A DNA stretch of 64,000 bases from Aquamicrobium sp. (GTDB lineage Bacteria; Pseudomonadota; Alphaproteobacteria; Rhizobiales; Rhizobiaceae). Positions 26,451-34,998 of this stretch are shown piece by piece. Where the stretch lies: positions 558,001 to 622,000 of the forward strand of contig JAHHDT010000001.1 of assembly GCA_019739225.1 (NCBI GenBank), read 5' to 3'. The position numbers were made by a program, and so were the translations under genes. The first letter of the stretch is position 1; each line of letters starts with the position of its first letter. A model generated the notes under the pieces. The model did no database searches, had not been told where the DNA came from, and saw nothing but the letters and a program-made list of their open reading frames with translations.

Positions 26451-27458
26451 TCAGGTCAACTGACCCGAGTATTTCTCGAGCGCGGCCCAACCCTCCTCGC
26501 CCAGCTTCTCCTTCCACTCGGCGTAGTAGCCTGCCTCGCGCAGCGCCGCCTGGAACTTGGTCGGGTCGGGGTGGGTAAAGGTGACCCCCCTACCTTTCAG
26601 TTCCTCCTCCAATGAGGCATCGAGCTCGATCACATCCTGTCGCTGTGCGTTCTGTGCGGTCTGGAGATGCTCTAGAAGCAGCGCACGATTCTGGTCCGAC
26701 ATCCCCTCATAGAAGCGCCGGCTGGCCAGTGTCAGGAACCCGTCCCACATGTGATTTGTCATCGCGCAGTAAGGTTGCACCTCGTAGAACTTCAGGGCGC
26801 TGAAGAGCGCCAGACCGTTCTCCTGACCATCCACGACCTTGGTCTGCAGTGCGGTGTAGGTGTCGGCGATATTGACAACGGTCGGCGAGGTGCCGAACGC
26901 AGTGAACACCGACATCAGCATCGGGGCAGGCGCGACCCGGAACTTCATGCCCGCAAGGTCCGCAGGTTCGTCGATCGGGACCGAGCTGGTCGATATCTGA
27001 CGGTATCCGTTATTCCAGATACCCGGCAGCATCTCGATATTGGCCTTGGCGGTTTCCTTGCGGATAAAGGCGCCGAGGTCGCCGTCGAGTGCTGCGAAGG
27101 CATCCTCGGCCTTGGGAAAGGCGAAAGCGGTATTGTAGATGAGCGACGCCGGCACCAGATTAGCCAGCACGCCGCCGGAAATGAGCTGTATCTCGACCGC
27201 ACCGGACCGGATCTGCGACAGGACGTCGGTGTCCGAGCCTAGCTGGCTGCTTGGAAAGATATTCAGCTGTACCTCGCCCGAAGACGCTTCGGCGATACTT
27301 TTGGCTGCCTCGTTCAAGCGCACGGCAACCGGGTGCGACGGCGGCATGTTGGTCGATATCTTGATCCGCGTCGCCTGAGCGCGCCCGATTACAGGAATCG
27401 CCGTAGCGACAAACAGGCCTCCCGCGCCAGCGAGAACACTGCGCCGTGTTGGTTTCAT
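26451..27458 (-). CDS. dctP: TRAP transporter substrate-binding protein DctP (SBP 3)
   Basis: 335-residue binding protein with a Tat-like signal (TRRSVLAGAGG...GRAQA, cleavage near residue 26). Typical DctP segments are IFPSSQLGSDTDVLSQIRSG, ADLAGMKFRVAPAP with the ligand arginine, and YTALQTKVVDGQENGLALF. Its closest relative in the window is the divergent SBP 4 at 27579, not SBP 1 or 2. The frame stays open far upstream, but that part is only the mirror of SBP 4; ATG 27458 with GGAGTGG upstream is the real start. First gene of the operon down to the decarboxylase, under operator copy 6. Confidence 0.9.
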   Translation of the reverse strand: MKPTRRSVLAGAGGLFVATAIPVIGRAQATRIKISTNMPPSHPVAVRLNEAAKSIAEASSGEVQLNIFPSSQLGSDTDVLSQIRSGAVEIQLISGGVLANLVPASLIYNTAFAFPKAEDAFAALDGDLGAFIRKETAKANIEMLPGIWNNGYRQISTSSVPIDEPADLAGMKFRVAPAPMLMSVFTAFGTSPTVVNIADTYTALQTKVVDGQENGLALFSALKFYEVQPYCAMTNHMWDGFLTLASRRFYEGMSDQNRALLLEHLQTAQNAQRQDVIELDASLEEELKGRGVTFTHPDPTKFQAALREAGYYAEWKEKLGEEGWAALEKYSGQLT

Positions 27459-27514
27459 AATCCACTCCTCCATGAATGAGGCCGCATGTTTCCATGCATA
27501 AAGCCTCCCCGTCA

Positions 27515-27536
27515 AGTTATTTGTTGACAAGCAAGT
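27515..27536. promoter_or_regulatory. predicted TetR operator, copy 6
   Basis: Inverted repeat AGTTATT-N8-AGCAAGT with centre TGTTGACA, in the 120-bp gap between the divergent SBP 3 and SBP 4 genes. The centre and the weaker left arm resemble copy 7 more than copies 2-5, hinting at a second operator class. Confidence 0.62.
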
Positions 27537-27578
27537 AAACAGGCGGAACTGTCCGCTTTGTTCGATAGGGAGGATTAC

Positions 27579-28589
27579 ATGAAGAGCATCACACGACGCA
27601 CTTTCGCCTTCGGCGCAGGTGCTGCCGTCTCCGTTTTCGCCATAACCGGCCGCGCAAGGGCAGCACAGTTCCGGTGGCGTTTCGCCAACAATGCGCCGCT
27701 CGATTATCCGCTGAATGTGCGCTCGCGCGAAGCTGCACAAACCATCCTGGAGCGTACGGACGGAGGTCTGGACATCCAGATATTTCCAAACGGGCAGCTG
27801 GGTTCCGATACCGACATGCTCTCCCAGGTGCGTTCGGGCGCAGTGAACATGTTCACGCTGTCGCCGCTGGTGATCTCGACGCTTGCACCTGCGGCCGCCA
27901 TGAGCGCAATGGGATTCGCCCTGCCGGACTACGAAACCGTCTGGAAGGCCATGGACGGTGAAGTCGGCGCGTTCGTACGCGAGGGCATAGCCAAGGCGGG
28001 ACTGCATACGCTTGCCCAGCCGATGGACAACGGTTTCCGGGTCATCTCCTCGAGTACGCGCCCCATAACCTCTGCCGACGACTTGGACGGCTTCAAGATT
28101 CGCGTGCCGGTCAGCCCGATCCAGATTTCCATCTTCACAGCGCTCGGTGCCTCCCCGGTAAGTATCAACTACAGCGAACTCTATACGGCGCTTCAGACTG
28201 GCGTGGTGGACGGCCAGGAGAACCCGCTGGCGCTGTTCCCGTTTGCGCGGTTCGACGAGGTCCAGAAATATGGCTCCCTTTCCAACCACATGTGGGATGG
28301 GTTCTGGGTGCTCGTAAACCAGAGATCGTGGAACGAACTGCCTGACGACTACAAGCAGATTGTCTCTGATACCTTCGCAGACCGGATCCGGGTACAGCGC
28401 GAAGACATGCGCAAGCTCAACGACGCCGCCGTTGCCGAAATGGAAGGCAAGGGCATGGTCTTCAACACGCCCGATCCTGAAAGCTTCCGGGCGAAGCTTC
28501 GCCAATCGAAATTCTACGAGGAGTGGAGCGCCAAGTTCGGCGAAGCCGGATGGGCCTCGCTCGAGAAATATTCCGGCCCGTTGATCTGA
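27579..28589 (+). CDS. dctP: TRAP transporter substrate-binding protein DctP (SBP 4)
   Basis: 336-residue binding protein with a Tat-like signal (TRRTFAFGAGAAVSVF...ARAA). It shares long stretches with SBP 3: IFPNGQLGSDTDMLSQVRSGAV, YTALQTGVVDGQENPLALF and NHMWDGF. The ATG at 27579 follows GGGAGG; the frame begins seven codons earlier but without a better site. It is a one-gene unit ended by a strong hairpin, with no permease of its own. The fused DctQM at 30344 is the nearest partner. Confidence 0.9.
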   Translation: MKSITRRTFAFGAGAAVSVFAITGRARAAQFRWRFANNAPLDYPLNVRSREAAQTILERTDGGLDIQIFPNGQLGSDTDMLSQVRSGAVNMFTLSPLVISTLAPAAAMSAMGFALPDYETVWKAMDGEVGAFVREGIAKAGLHTLAQPMDNGFRVISSSTRPITSADDLDGFKIRVPVSPIQISIFTALGASPVSINYSELYTALQTGVVDGQENPLALFPFARFDEVQKYGSLSNHMWDGFWVLVNQRSWNELPDDYKQIVSDTFADRIRVQREDMRKLNDAAVAEMEGKGMVFNTPDPESFRAKLRQSKFYEEWSAKFGEAGWASLEKYSGPLI

Positions 28590-28599
28590 ACAGGAGGTG

Positions 28600-28630
28600 G
28601 CGGCTCTTGCGTTGTTTCTCCAAGAGCCGC
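28600..28630. terminator. hairpin terminator between convergent dctP (SBP 4) and ligase 3
   Basis: Perfect 10-bp stem GCGGCTCTTG/CAAGAGCCGC with an 11-base loop, in the 75-bp convergent gap. It could serve both directions. No long T-tract follows on either side, so rho dependence or 3'-end protection is possible. Confidence 0.7.
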
Positions 28631-28664
28631 TGTCCTCATGTGAATACGGTTGCCGCAGAGCGCC

Positions 28665-30179
28665 TCATATCCTGCGCGATATTCCCTCCCAAAAGGGCGC
28701 GCGGATAGCCTTTCGATCCACCTTCCCGACAGGCGTGCGGGGAAGCGTCGAGCGGAACTCCACCGCTTTCGGTGCCTTGACCGCACCAAGCTCCTTGCGG
28801 CACAGCGCTATGATCTCCTGCGCGTCTGCGGCCGCGTCGGGGCGCAGTTCAACGATCGCTGTGACCGCCTCGCCCCACTTGTCATCCGGGATGCCTATAA
28901 CCGCGCAATCCTGCACCATAGGATGGGAAAGGATGACCCTCTCAACCTCGGCCGGGTAGACGTTGTAGCCACCGGAGATCAGCATCTCCTTCTTGCGGTC
29001 AACGATGTAGATGTAACCGTCCTCGTCCTGATAGCCGACGTCGCCGGACAGCAGCCAGCCGTTCACGATGGTCTCGGCCGTGGCCTTGGGATTCCTGTGG
29101 TATCCGCGCATGACCACGTTACCCGTGACAGCCAGCTCTCCCATCGTGCCACGCGGCACCTCGACGCCGTCGTCGTCCAGGATCGCCATGGGCGAAAATG
29201 GCATCGGGCGCCCGCAGCTCGCCAGCCGGTGAGCGCGTTCCGGCGAGTTCGGCTCGTGCTCGGCCTGGGGCAGACAGGTGCAGAAACAGGGCGCTTCGGT
29301 CTGCCCCCATATCTGAACCATCACCGGGCCGAAGACTTCAAGGCATGTACGCAGTTTCGCCACGGCCATCGGAGCGGCGGAATACATGAAGCACTCCATG
29401 GAACTCAGATCGCGCCGGCGCAAACCAGGTTCCTCCAGCAGCATGTATATGGCCGTCGGCGGCAGCCAGAGATGACTGACCCGGTGTTGCTCGATCGCGT
29501 CCAGTACTGCGCCTGGCGCGAACGCCGGCAAGATGACCACAGTCGCGCCGAGCGCGAAGAGCGGCACCGAGATCGTGCCCGACGCGTGCGTCATCGGCGT
29601 AGATACCAGGTAGGTTGGCGGCTCTGAGACGGGGAGGCTGGCCAGGAAGTTCGCAGACATGGCTTCCCATGTAAGCGAGCTGAATTCGACCCCCTTGGGC
29701 AGGCCGGTCGTTCCACCGGTACTGTAGATGCTGACTACCGTGTCCGTGTCCTCGTGCAGCGTTTCGAGCGCGCCTCCTTCGCCGGCGACCTTCCCTAGTT
29801 CGAAGACATGCCGCAGCATCGGGCACTCGTCCTGCAGCGCTCCGGCGTGCTCGGCCAGATCAGGATGCACGCCGATGGCGGCGACCTCGCAATGGCCCAG
29901 TATGTGCGTGTGTTCGGACGCAAGAGCCGTGGCGCTAAGGGGCACGAACACCAGCCCGGCCCGGTATACGGCGAACATGAACTCGAAAGCCTCAATGCAG
30001 TTGGGACTGAGCAAGGCGACCTTGTCGCCCGCCACCAGCCCCGCCGCCCGAAGCTGATAGGCGATCCTGTCGCGCTCCGCTCGCACCTCGGCGTAGCTTC
30101 TTCTTCGCTCACCCTCGATGAAGCAGGTTCTGTCTCCGTAGAGCGAAGCACCCCGCTCGAACAGGCTGGTCACTCCCAT
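28665..30179 (-). CDS. AMP-forming acyl-CoA synthetase (ligase 3)
   Basis: 504-residue class I ligase closely related to ligase 2 along its whole length. P-loop VSIYSTGGTTGLPKGVEF (about 149-166), VQIWGQTEAP, GWLLSGDVGYQDEDGYIYIVDRKKEMLISGGYNVYP and the C-terminal RTPVGKVDRKAIR are present. It is transcribed alone from the promoter region with operator copy 7, divergently from the DctQM fusion. Two near-paralogous ligases, each beside its own TRAP parts, suggest handling of two related acids. Confidence 0.88.
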   Translation of the reverse strand: MGVTSLFERGASLYGDRTCFIEGERRRSYAEVRAERDRIAYQLRAAGLVAGDKVALLSPNCIEAFEFMFAVYRAGLVFVPLSATALASEHTHILGHCEVAAIGVHPDLAEHAGALQDECPMLRHVFELGKVAGEGGALETLHEDTDTVVSIYSTGGTTGLPKGVEFSSLTWEAMSANFLASLPVSEPPTYLVSTPMTHASGTISVPLFALGATVVILPAFAPGAVLDAIEQHRVSHLWLPPTAIYMLLEEPGLRRRDLSSMECFMYSAAPMAVAKLRTCLEVFGPVMVQIWGQTEAPCFCTCLPQAEHEPNSPERAHRLASCGRPMPFSPMAILDDDGVEVPRGTMGELAVTGNVVMRGYHRNPKATAETIVNGWLLSGDVGYQDEDGYIYIVDRKKEMLISGGYNVYPAEVERVILSHPMVQDCAVIGIPDDKWGEAVTAIVELRPDAAADAQEIIALCRKELGAVKAPKAVEFRSTLPRTPVGKVDRKAIRAPFWEGISRRI

Positions 30180-30235
30180 ACCGTCCCTCCCCTTGCTCGC
30201 CAGCGACCGTGGCCATCGCGATCACCGAGTCATTT

Positions 30236-30257
30236 ACTTGTTTGTTGAAAAGCATAT
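30236..30257. promoter_or_regulatory. predicted TetR operator, copy 7
   Basis: Inverted repeat ACTTGTT-N8-AGCATAT with centre TGTTGAAA, 57 bp before ligase 3 and 87 bp before the DctQM fusion. It is the most diverged copy, but the half-site spacing is the same and the centre nearly equals that of copy 6. Confidence 0.55.
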
Positions 30258-30343
30258 TGCAATTCGACCGGAAGGGAAGTTACAATTTTTCCACGTCGCT
30301 GGGCCGAAGAGGTGGCTTTGCGCGTCCTGCGGAGGAATCATTC

Positions 30344-32239
30344 ATGACAGACGAAGCCACCGAGCGGGCAGCACTGCCGGCTGACGAGCCGCATGACGGC
30401 TCTGCCGATGTCACGCGCAAGATTCTCGGCATACGTCGCGCGGTGGTGCACCTGCTGGAATTCGTCGCCTCGGTACAGATATTCGCTATCGTCGCCTTGC
30501 TGCTCGTGGGCGTCGTGTCCCGTTATGTTTTCCACCATCCCATCGTCTGGGTCGACGAACTCAGTTCTCTGCTTTTCATCTGGGCCGTGATGATCGGTGC
30601 AGTGCTCGCGCTGGATCGGCATGAACATATGCGGCTGACAGTTTTCCTCGACATGATGCCGCAAGCCTGGCGCGGCCAGCTCGCCACCTTGTCGCTTCTT
30701 GCCGTCATTGCCTTCCTGGCGATACTCGTCGTGCCGGCATACGAGTATGTCGGAAGCGAATGGTTCATCACCTCGCCGACACTCGGCATTCCCAACAGCT
30801 TCCGCGTCGCCGCCATCTTCTTCGGGATCGTGGCAATGCTGCTGATCGTCCTGATGCAGATTGCCAGCACCTCCACGATGCGGCAGTGCGTGCAGGGTGT
30901 CATATTCTTCGCGGCCGTTGCGGCGCTGTTCTGGTTCGCCCGTCCCGTCTTCGACAGTCTGGGCAACTACAATATCCTGATTTTCATGGTCGGACTCGTC
31001 GTGGTCTGCATGGCGATCGGCACGCCGATCGCTTTCTGCTTTGGCCTTGCGACCGCAAGCTTCCTGCTCTTCACCACGTCCATTCCGACCTCGGTGGTCA
31101 TCGGCCGCATGGACGAAGGCATGTCCGCTCTGGTGCTGATTTCCGTGCCTATCTTCGTGCTCCTTGGCTACATCCTCGATTCCACCGGCATGGGCAAAGC
31201 GATCGTCGACTGCCTCGCCTCCCTTATCGGCCACATTCGCGGCGGCATGTCCTATGTGCTGTTGGGATCGCTCTTCCTCGTGTCGGGCATCTCCGGCTCG
31301 AAGGTTGCGGACATGGCGACGGTTGCACCTGCCCTGTTCCCCGAGATGCGCAAACGCGGCAACAAGGATTCGGAGATGATCGCGCTGCTTTCGACAGGCG
31401 CGGCGATGGCCGACACCGTGCCGCCTTCGATCGTGCTCATCGTGGTTGGCTCGGTCACCGGCGTCTCCATTGCCGCCTTGTTCTCCAGCGGTCTCATGGT
31501 CGCACTATTCCTGCTGCTGGTTCTGTGCGTCCTCGCACGCCTGCGCACTCCCCGAGAAACTCTGGAGCACGTCAAACGTCCTACGCTGCGCTTCATCGGC
31601 AAGGTATTTCTCATCGCTGCGCCGGCGCTGCTGCTGCCATTCCTCATTCGCGGCGCGGTGTCGGAAGGTATCGCCACGACTACCGAGGTTTCGACCATCG
31701 CGGTTCTTTACGCATACATCGCGGGAATGCTGCTTTATGGCGGCATCTCTGCGAAACGAAGCTACGGACTGCTCGTTGAAACAGCGGTGATGAGCGGCGC
31801 GATCATGCTCATCATGGGTACAGCGCAAGCGATGGCCTGGGCGCTGACCCAGACCGGCTTCGCGATGCAGATGTCGATGGCAATGACATCCCTGCCGGGC
31901 GGCTGGATCACCTTCATGCTCATCAGCATCGCCACCTTCATCATCCTTGGCTGCCTTCTCGAGGGAATTCCGGCAATCGTGCTTCTCGGGCCGTTGATGT
32001 TCCCCATCGCGGCGCAGATCGGCATCAGCGACGTCCAGTATGCCATGGTCGCGGTGGTCGCCATGAATGTCGGCCTGATGGCCCCTCCGATAGGCGTCGG
32101 CTTCTACGTCGCCTGCTCGATAGGCAAGGTAAATCCCAACCACGCCATGCGGGCCATATGGCCCTATCTGGCAGCGATGGTGATCGGGCTGCTGGCAGTA
32201 GCCTTCATCCCCGCAATCTCACTTTGGATACTCGACTGA
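30344..32239 (+). CDS. fused TRAP permease DctQM
   Basis: 631-residue membrane protein joining a DctQ domain (about 30-200, with VSRYVFHHPIVWVDELSSLLFIWAVMIGAV and DRHEHMRLTVFLD) to a DctM domain (about 230-631, with LISVPIFVLLGYILDSTGM and SGSKVADMATVAPALFPEM). Fused QM proteins are a known TRAP variant. I chose ATG 30344, nine bases after GGAGG; the frame is open further upstream without support and would run through the operator. SDR 2 follows 33 bp later. It probably serves the lone binding proteins SBP 3 and SBP 4. Confidence 0.9.
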   Translation: MTDEATERAALPADEPHDGSADVTRKILGIRRAVVHLLEFVASVQIFAIVALLLVGVVSRYVFHHPIVWVDELSSLLFIWAVMIGAVLALDRHEHMRLTVFLDMMPQAWRGQLATLSLLAVIAFLAILVVPAYEYVGSEWFITSPTLGIPNSFRVAAIFFGIVAMLLIVLMQIASTSTMRQCVQGVIFFAAVAALFWFARPVFDSLGNYNILIFMVGLVVVCMAIGTPIAFCFGLATASFLLFTTSIPTSVVIGRMDEGMSALVLISVPIFVLLGYILDSTGMGKAIVDCLASLIGHIRGGMSYVLLGSLFLVSGISGSKVADMATVAPALFPEMRKRGNKDSEMIALLSTGAAMADTVPPSIVLIVVGSVTGVSIAALFSSGLMVALFLLLVLCVLARLRTPRETLEHVKRPTLRFIGKVFLIAAPALLLPFLIRGAVSEGIATTTEVSTIAVLYAYIAGMLLYGGISAKRSYGLLVETAVMSGAIMLIMGTAQAMAWALTQTGFAMQMSMAMTSLPGGWITFMLISIATFIILGCLLEGIPAIVLLGPLMFPIAAQIGISDVQYAMVAVVAMNVGLMAPPIGVGFYVACSIGKVNPNHAMRAIWPYLAAMVIGLLAVAFIPAISLWILD

Positions 32240-32272
32240 CAACGCCGGCGTCATTCGGCAGGGAGAAGCTAC

Positions 32273-33076
32273 ATGCAAGGAAACAAACGCCTCGAAGGGC
32301 GGGTTGCAATCGTCATCGGAGCCGGATCCATTGGTCCCGGCTGGGGAAACGGCAAGGCGACCGCAGTCCGATTTGCACAGGAAGGGGCGCGCGTCGTGGC
32401 GGTCGACGTCAACCTGGACGCCGCGCAGGAAACCTGTGCGCTGATCGAAGCGGCAGGCGGCGAATCCATCGCCTGCAAGGCCGACGTGACACAGGCTGAT
32501 CAGATACAGGCCGTCGTGGACCGTTGTCTCGAAACCTATGGCGCGGTCGATATTCTCCAGAACAATGTCGGGACCAACATTGCTGGCCCCACCGTCGAGT
32601 TGAGCGAAGAGGGATGGCACCGGGTCATGGACGTCAATCTGACGAGCATGTTCCTGACCAGCAAGGCAGTGCTTCCGCATATGGAGCGGCAGGGCAGAGG
32701 TGCGATTGTCAACATTTCATCGGTTGCCGCGATACGTTATGCGCGCATTCCCTACGTCGCTTACGCGTCATCGAAGGCGGCGGTCATCGCTCTTTCGCGC
32801 ACGATCGCGCTCGAATACGCGAAACGCGGGGTACGTGTGAACACGATCCTGCCGGGTCTGCTCAAGACACCTATGGTCTATGCGACGCTTTCGGACGCTT
32901 ATTCAAAGAGTGTGGAGGAGATCGACGCCGAGCGGGCGGCGCAGGTACCCATGGGCCGCATGGGCGATGCCTGGGACGTTGCGAACGCAGCACTTTTTCT
33001 GGCCTCGGACGAGGCAAAGTTCATTACCGGAACCGAGCTTATAATCGATGGCGGCATGCAGGGGTCTACCGGCTAA
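32273..33076 (+). CDS. short-chain dehydrogenase/reductase (SDR 2)
   Basis: 267-residue classical SDR. The cofactor site, IGAGSIGPGWGNGKA, is longer than the usual TGxxxGxG loop, as in some 3-hydroxyacyl or cyclitol dehydrogenases. NNVGTN replaces the usual NNAG. The catalytic Ser (NISSVAA) and YVAYASSK are present, and the C-terminus ITGTELIIDGGMQG is complete. It follows DctQM by 33 bp and is probably co-transcribed, so it may act early on the imported compound. Confidence 0.86.
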   Translation: MQGNKRLEGRVAIVIGAGSIGPGWGNGKATAVRFAQEGARVVAVDVNLDAAQETCALIEAAGGESIACKADVTQADQIQAVVDRCLETYGAVDILQNNVGTNIAGPTVELSEEGWHRVMDVNLTSMFLTSKAVLPHMERQGRGAIVNISSVAAIRYARIPYVAYASSKAAVIALSRTIALEYAKRGVRVNTILPGLLKTPMVYATLSDAYSKSVEEIDAERAAQVPMGRMGDAWDVANAALFLASDEAKFITGTELIIDGGMQGSTG

Positions 33077-33107
33077 ACGCTTTCCCCAGGCATGACCGAC
33101 CCGATTA

Positions 33108-33776
33108 TCAGGCGTTGTCCAGCAAGATCCTGGTGGTACGCAGCAGATTATCGCGAACCCAGTGCATGTCGATATTCTGCTGCGAGACCATCATCTGCTG
33201 GATGACGCCACGGGTAGTGCCAAGTATCAGCACGCCGTAGCGTTCAGGATCCACGCGGCTGCCGATCTCGCCTGCCTCGATCGCCTCGCGGAGATGCTTC
33301 ACGATTCCGTCGCGGTAATAAGCCTCCAGCGCCATCACTTCATCGCGAAGGTCTGGCGAAACGGTCATGGACTCCATCATCAGGAAGTAAAGAGTCTTGA
33401 GGGCAACAGGGTTCTCCCGCGCCCAGGAAACATGAGCCTGGAGGCGAGCCTCTAGGGCCTCCAGCCCTTTTCGATCTGCGAGTTCCGATTCGACCTTGAG
33501 CTTGAAAAGATCGCGCAAGTGAACGATCACCGCGACGAGCATGTTCAGCTTGCTGCCGTATCGCTCTCCAGGCAACCCGCGGCTGTAGCCTGCGGTGAGC
33601 CCGACCTCGGCCATTGTGGTCCCTGAAGACCCCTTGCGGCTGATCACCTCGATCGCCGCCGCCATCAGACGGGAATTCGAATCCTCGCGCCGCTCCTTCT
33701 GGCGGCGCCGTCGACGCTTCACCGGCAAGTCCGAAGGCCTGGCACCTGAAACGGCGTCTTGATCGAGTTCTTCCAT
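33108..33776 (-). CDS. TetR-family regulator 2, paralogue of regulator 1
   Basis: 222-residue TetR/AcrR protein. The HTH is preceded by a very basic stretch (KRRRRRQKERR), and the recognition segment AEVGLTAGYSRGLPGERYG nearly matches that of the regulator at 6857. The ligand domain is also alike (LKTLYFLMMESMTVSPDL against LRSLYFLMTESLTVEPEI). I chose ATG 33776 because the longer frame starts at a TTG without support. It closes the island on the right as the other TetR lies within its left half. It may read the second operator class (copies 6 and 7). Confidence 0.86.
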   Translation of the reverse strand: MEELDQDAVSGARPSDLPVKRRRRRQKERREDSNSRLMAAAIEVISRKGSSGTTMAEVGLTAGYSRGLPGERYGSKLNMLVAVIVHLRDLFKLKVESELADRKGLEALEARLQAHVSWARENPVALKTLYFLMMESMTVSPDLRDEVMALEAYYRDGIVKHLREAIEAGEIGSRVDPERYGVLILGTTRGVIQQMMVSQQNIDMHWVRDNLLRTTRILLDNA

Positions 33777-33921
33777 GCGGCTTTGATGCAACCTAGTCGT
33801 CCACAATACGATCCTTTATGGACGAGCACACCGAGATTGCAAGGCGGCCTGCTTGACAGCAGAGCTCTACATCGATGTTCCGCGGTTTCGAAGGGCGACA
33901 AGGCTCGGCCGTGATGCCGGG

Positions 33922-34998
33922 TCAGTCGCAAGCCTCCATGGCTTCGAGTGCCAACCGGACTATACGCGGAAAGCTCTGTGCCCGCGCGGCCGCATGTTCG
34001 GACGAAGCCGAGCCGCGGATAAATCGGCCCTTGATGCCATGAAAGATCGCGGCCAGCCGGAACAGATTGAATGCTACGTAGAAGTCGTAATTGGGGATGC
34101 TGCTGCGTCCGGTGTTGGCACAATATTCCGCTATGTAATCTTCCTCCGTCGGCACCTTCAGCACACGGGGATCGACGTCCCCGATGCCGGCAACGATGTC
34201 GGGCGGGATGCGGTACATGAGGGCATGGTAGGCGAAATCGGCGAGCGGGTGACCAAGCGTCGACAGTTCCCAGTCGAGCACCGCAAGGACGCGAGGTTTC
34301 TCGAGATCGAATATGAGGTTGTCGCAGCGAAAATCGCCATGCACGATCGAGGTTTCGTCGCCCGGCGGGATCGCGCCGGGTAGCCAATCGATCAGCCGAT
34401 CCATGCCAGGGTCGCGGCCAGCGTCGGTGTCTGCGAGATAGGTCTTGCTCCATCGGGAAATCTGCCGCTGGAAATAGTCTCCCTGGCGACCGTAGTCCTC
34501 AAGGCCGATTGCACGCGGATCGAACCCATGCAGGTCGGCCAGCGTGCGGTTCATCGCGGAAAAATAGGCCCGTCGGTCCGACGCAGGTACTTCCGGGAAC
34601 GCCGCATCCCAGAAGATGCGGCCCTCGACCATTTCCATAACGTAGAACCAGCTGCCGATGACCGCATCGTCACGACATACGCCGTACACCCTGGCGACCG
34701 GGTAGCCATGAGTTCCCAACGCAGACATCACCCGCGCCTCACGGTCGATTGCGTGCGCGCCGGGCGCGAGCTTGCCTGTCGGTTTTCGTCGCAGAACATA
34801 GGACCGACCGGGCGTCACGAGCCTGTATGTAGGGTTGGACTGACCACCTTTGAATTGGAGAACCTCCATCGGGCCTTCAAAGCCCTCGATGTTCTCGGTC
34901 ATCCATCGAGTCAGGGCCGCCTCGTCGAACCGGAAGCCCTCGCGAACCACGCCGACGCCGCCGTTAGCAGCCGATCCCGCCGCTCTGCCGCTCGTCAT
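33922..34998 (-). CDS. APH-type kinase, LvaA/ACAD10-11-like
   Basis: 358-residue protein of the aminoglycoside-phosphotransferase/choline-kinase fold. The nucleotide-binding YVLRRKPTGKLAPGAHAIDRE (about 63-83), the catalytic IVHGDFRCDNLIFD (about 206-219) and VLAVLDWELSTLGHPLADFAY (about 226-246) are intact. Homologues paired with an ACAD are known to phosphorylate 4-hydroxyacyl-CoA (LvaA in levulinate use; the kinase part of ACAD10/11), so resistance to antibiotics is not implied. ATG 34998 overlaps the ACAD stop by four bases (ATGA). Confidence 0.84.
   Translation of the reverse strand: MTSGRAAGSAANGGVGVVREGFRFDEAALTRWMTENIEGFEGPMEVLQFKGGQSNPTYRLVTPGRSYVLRRKPTGKLAPGAHAIDREARVMSALGTHGYPVARVYGVCRDDAVIGSWFYVMEMVEGRIFWDAAFPEVPASDRRAYFSAMNRTLADLHGFDPRAIGLEDYGRQGDYFQRQISRWSKTYLADTDAGRDPGMDRLIDWLPGAIPPGDETSIVHGDFRCDNLIFDLEKPRVLAVLDWELSTLGHPLADFAYHALMYRIPPDIVAGIGDVDPRVLKVPTEEDYIAEYCANTGRSSIPNYDFYVAFNLFRLAAIFHGIKGRFIRGSASSEHAAARAQSFPRIVRLALEAMEACD

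Noticed and set aside
27459-28505. N-terminal extension of SBP 3 by about 350 codons
   Set aside because: This part is the antisense of SBP 4; a Tat-like signal and a ribosome site mark the real start at 27458.
1239-33806. Island acquired by recent transfer with an integrase or insertion sequence
   Set aside because: No tRNA, integrase, transposase or direct repeats were seen at its ends. Base composition looks a little less GC-rich than the right part, but I could not measure it.
33922-34998. Antibiotic resistance phosphotransferase
   Set aside because: The APH fold alone does not imply resistance; translational coupling to an ACAD points to acyl-CoA metabolism.
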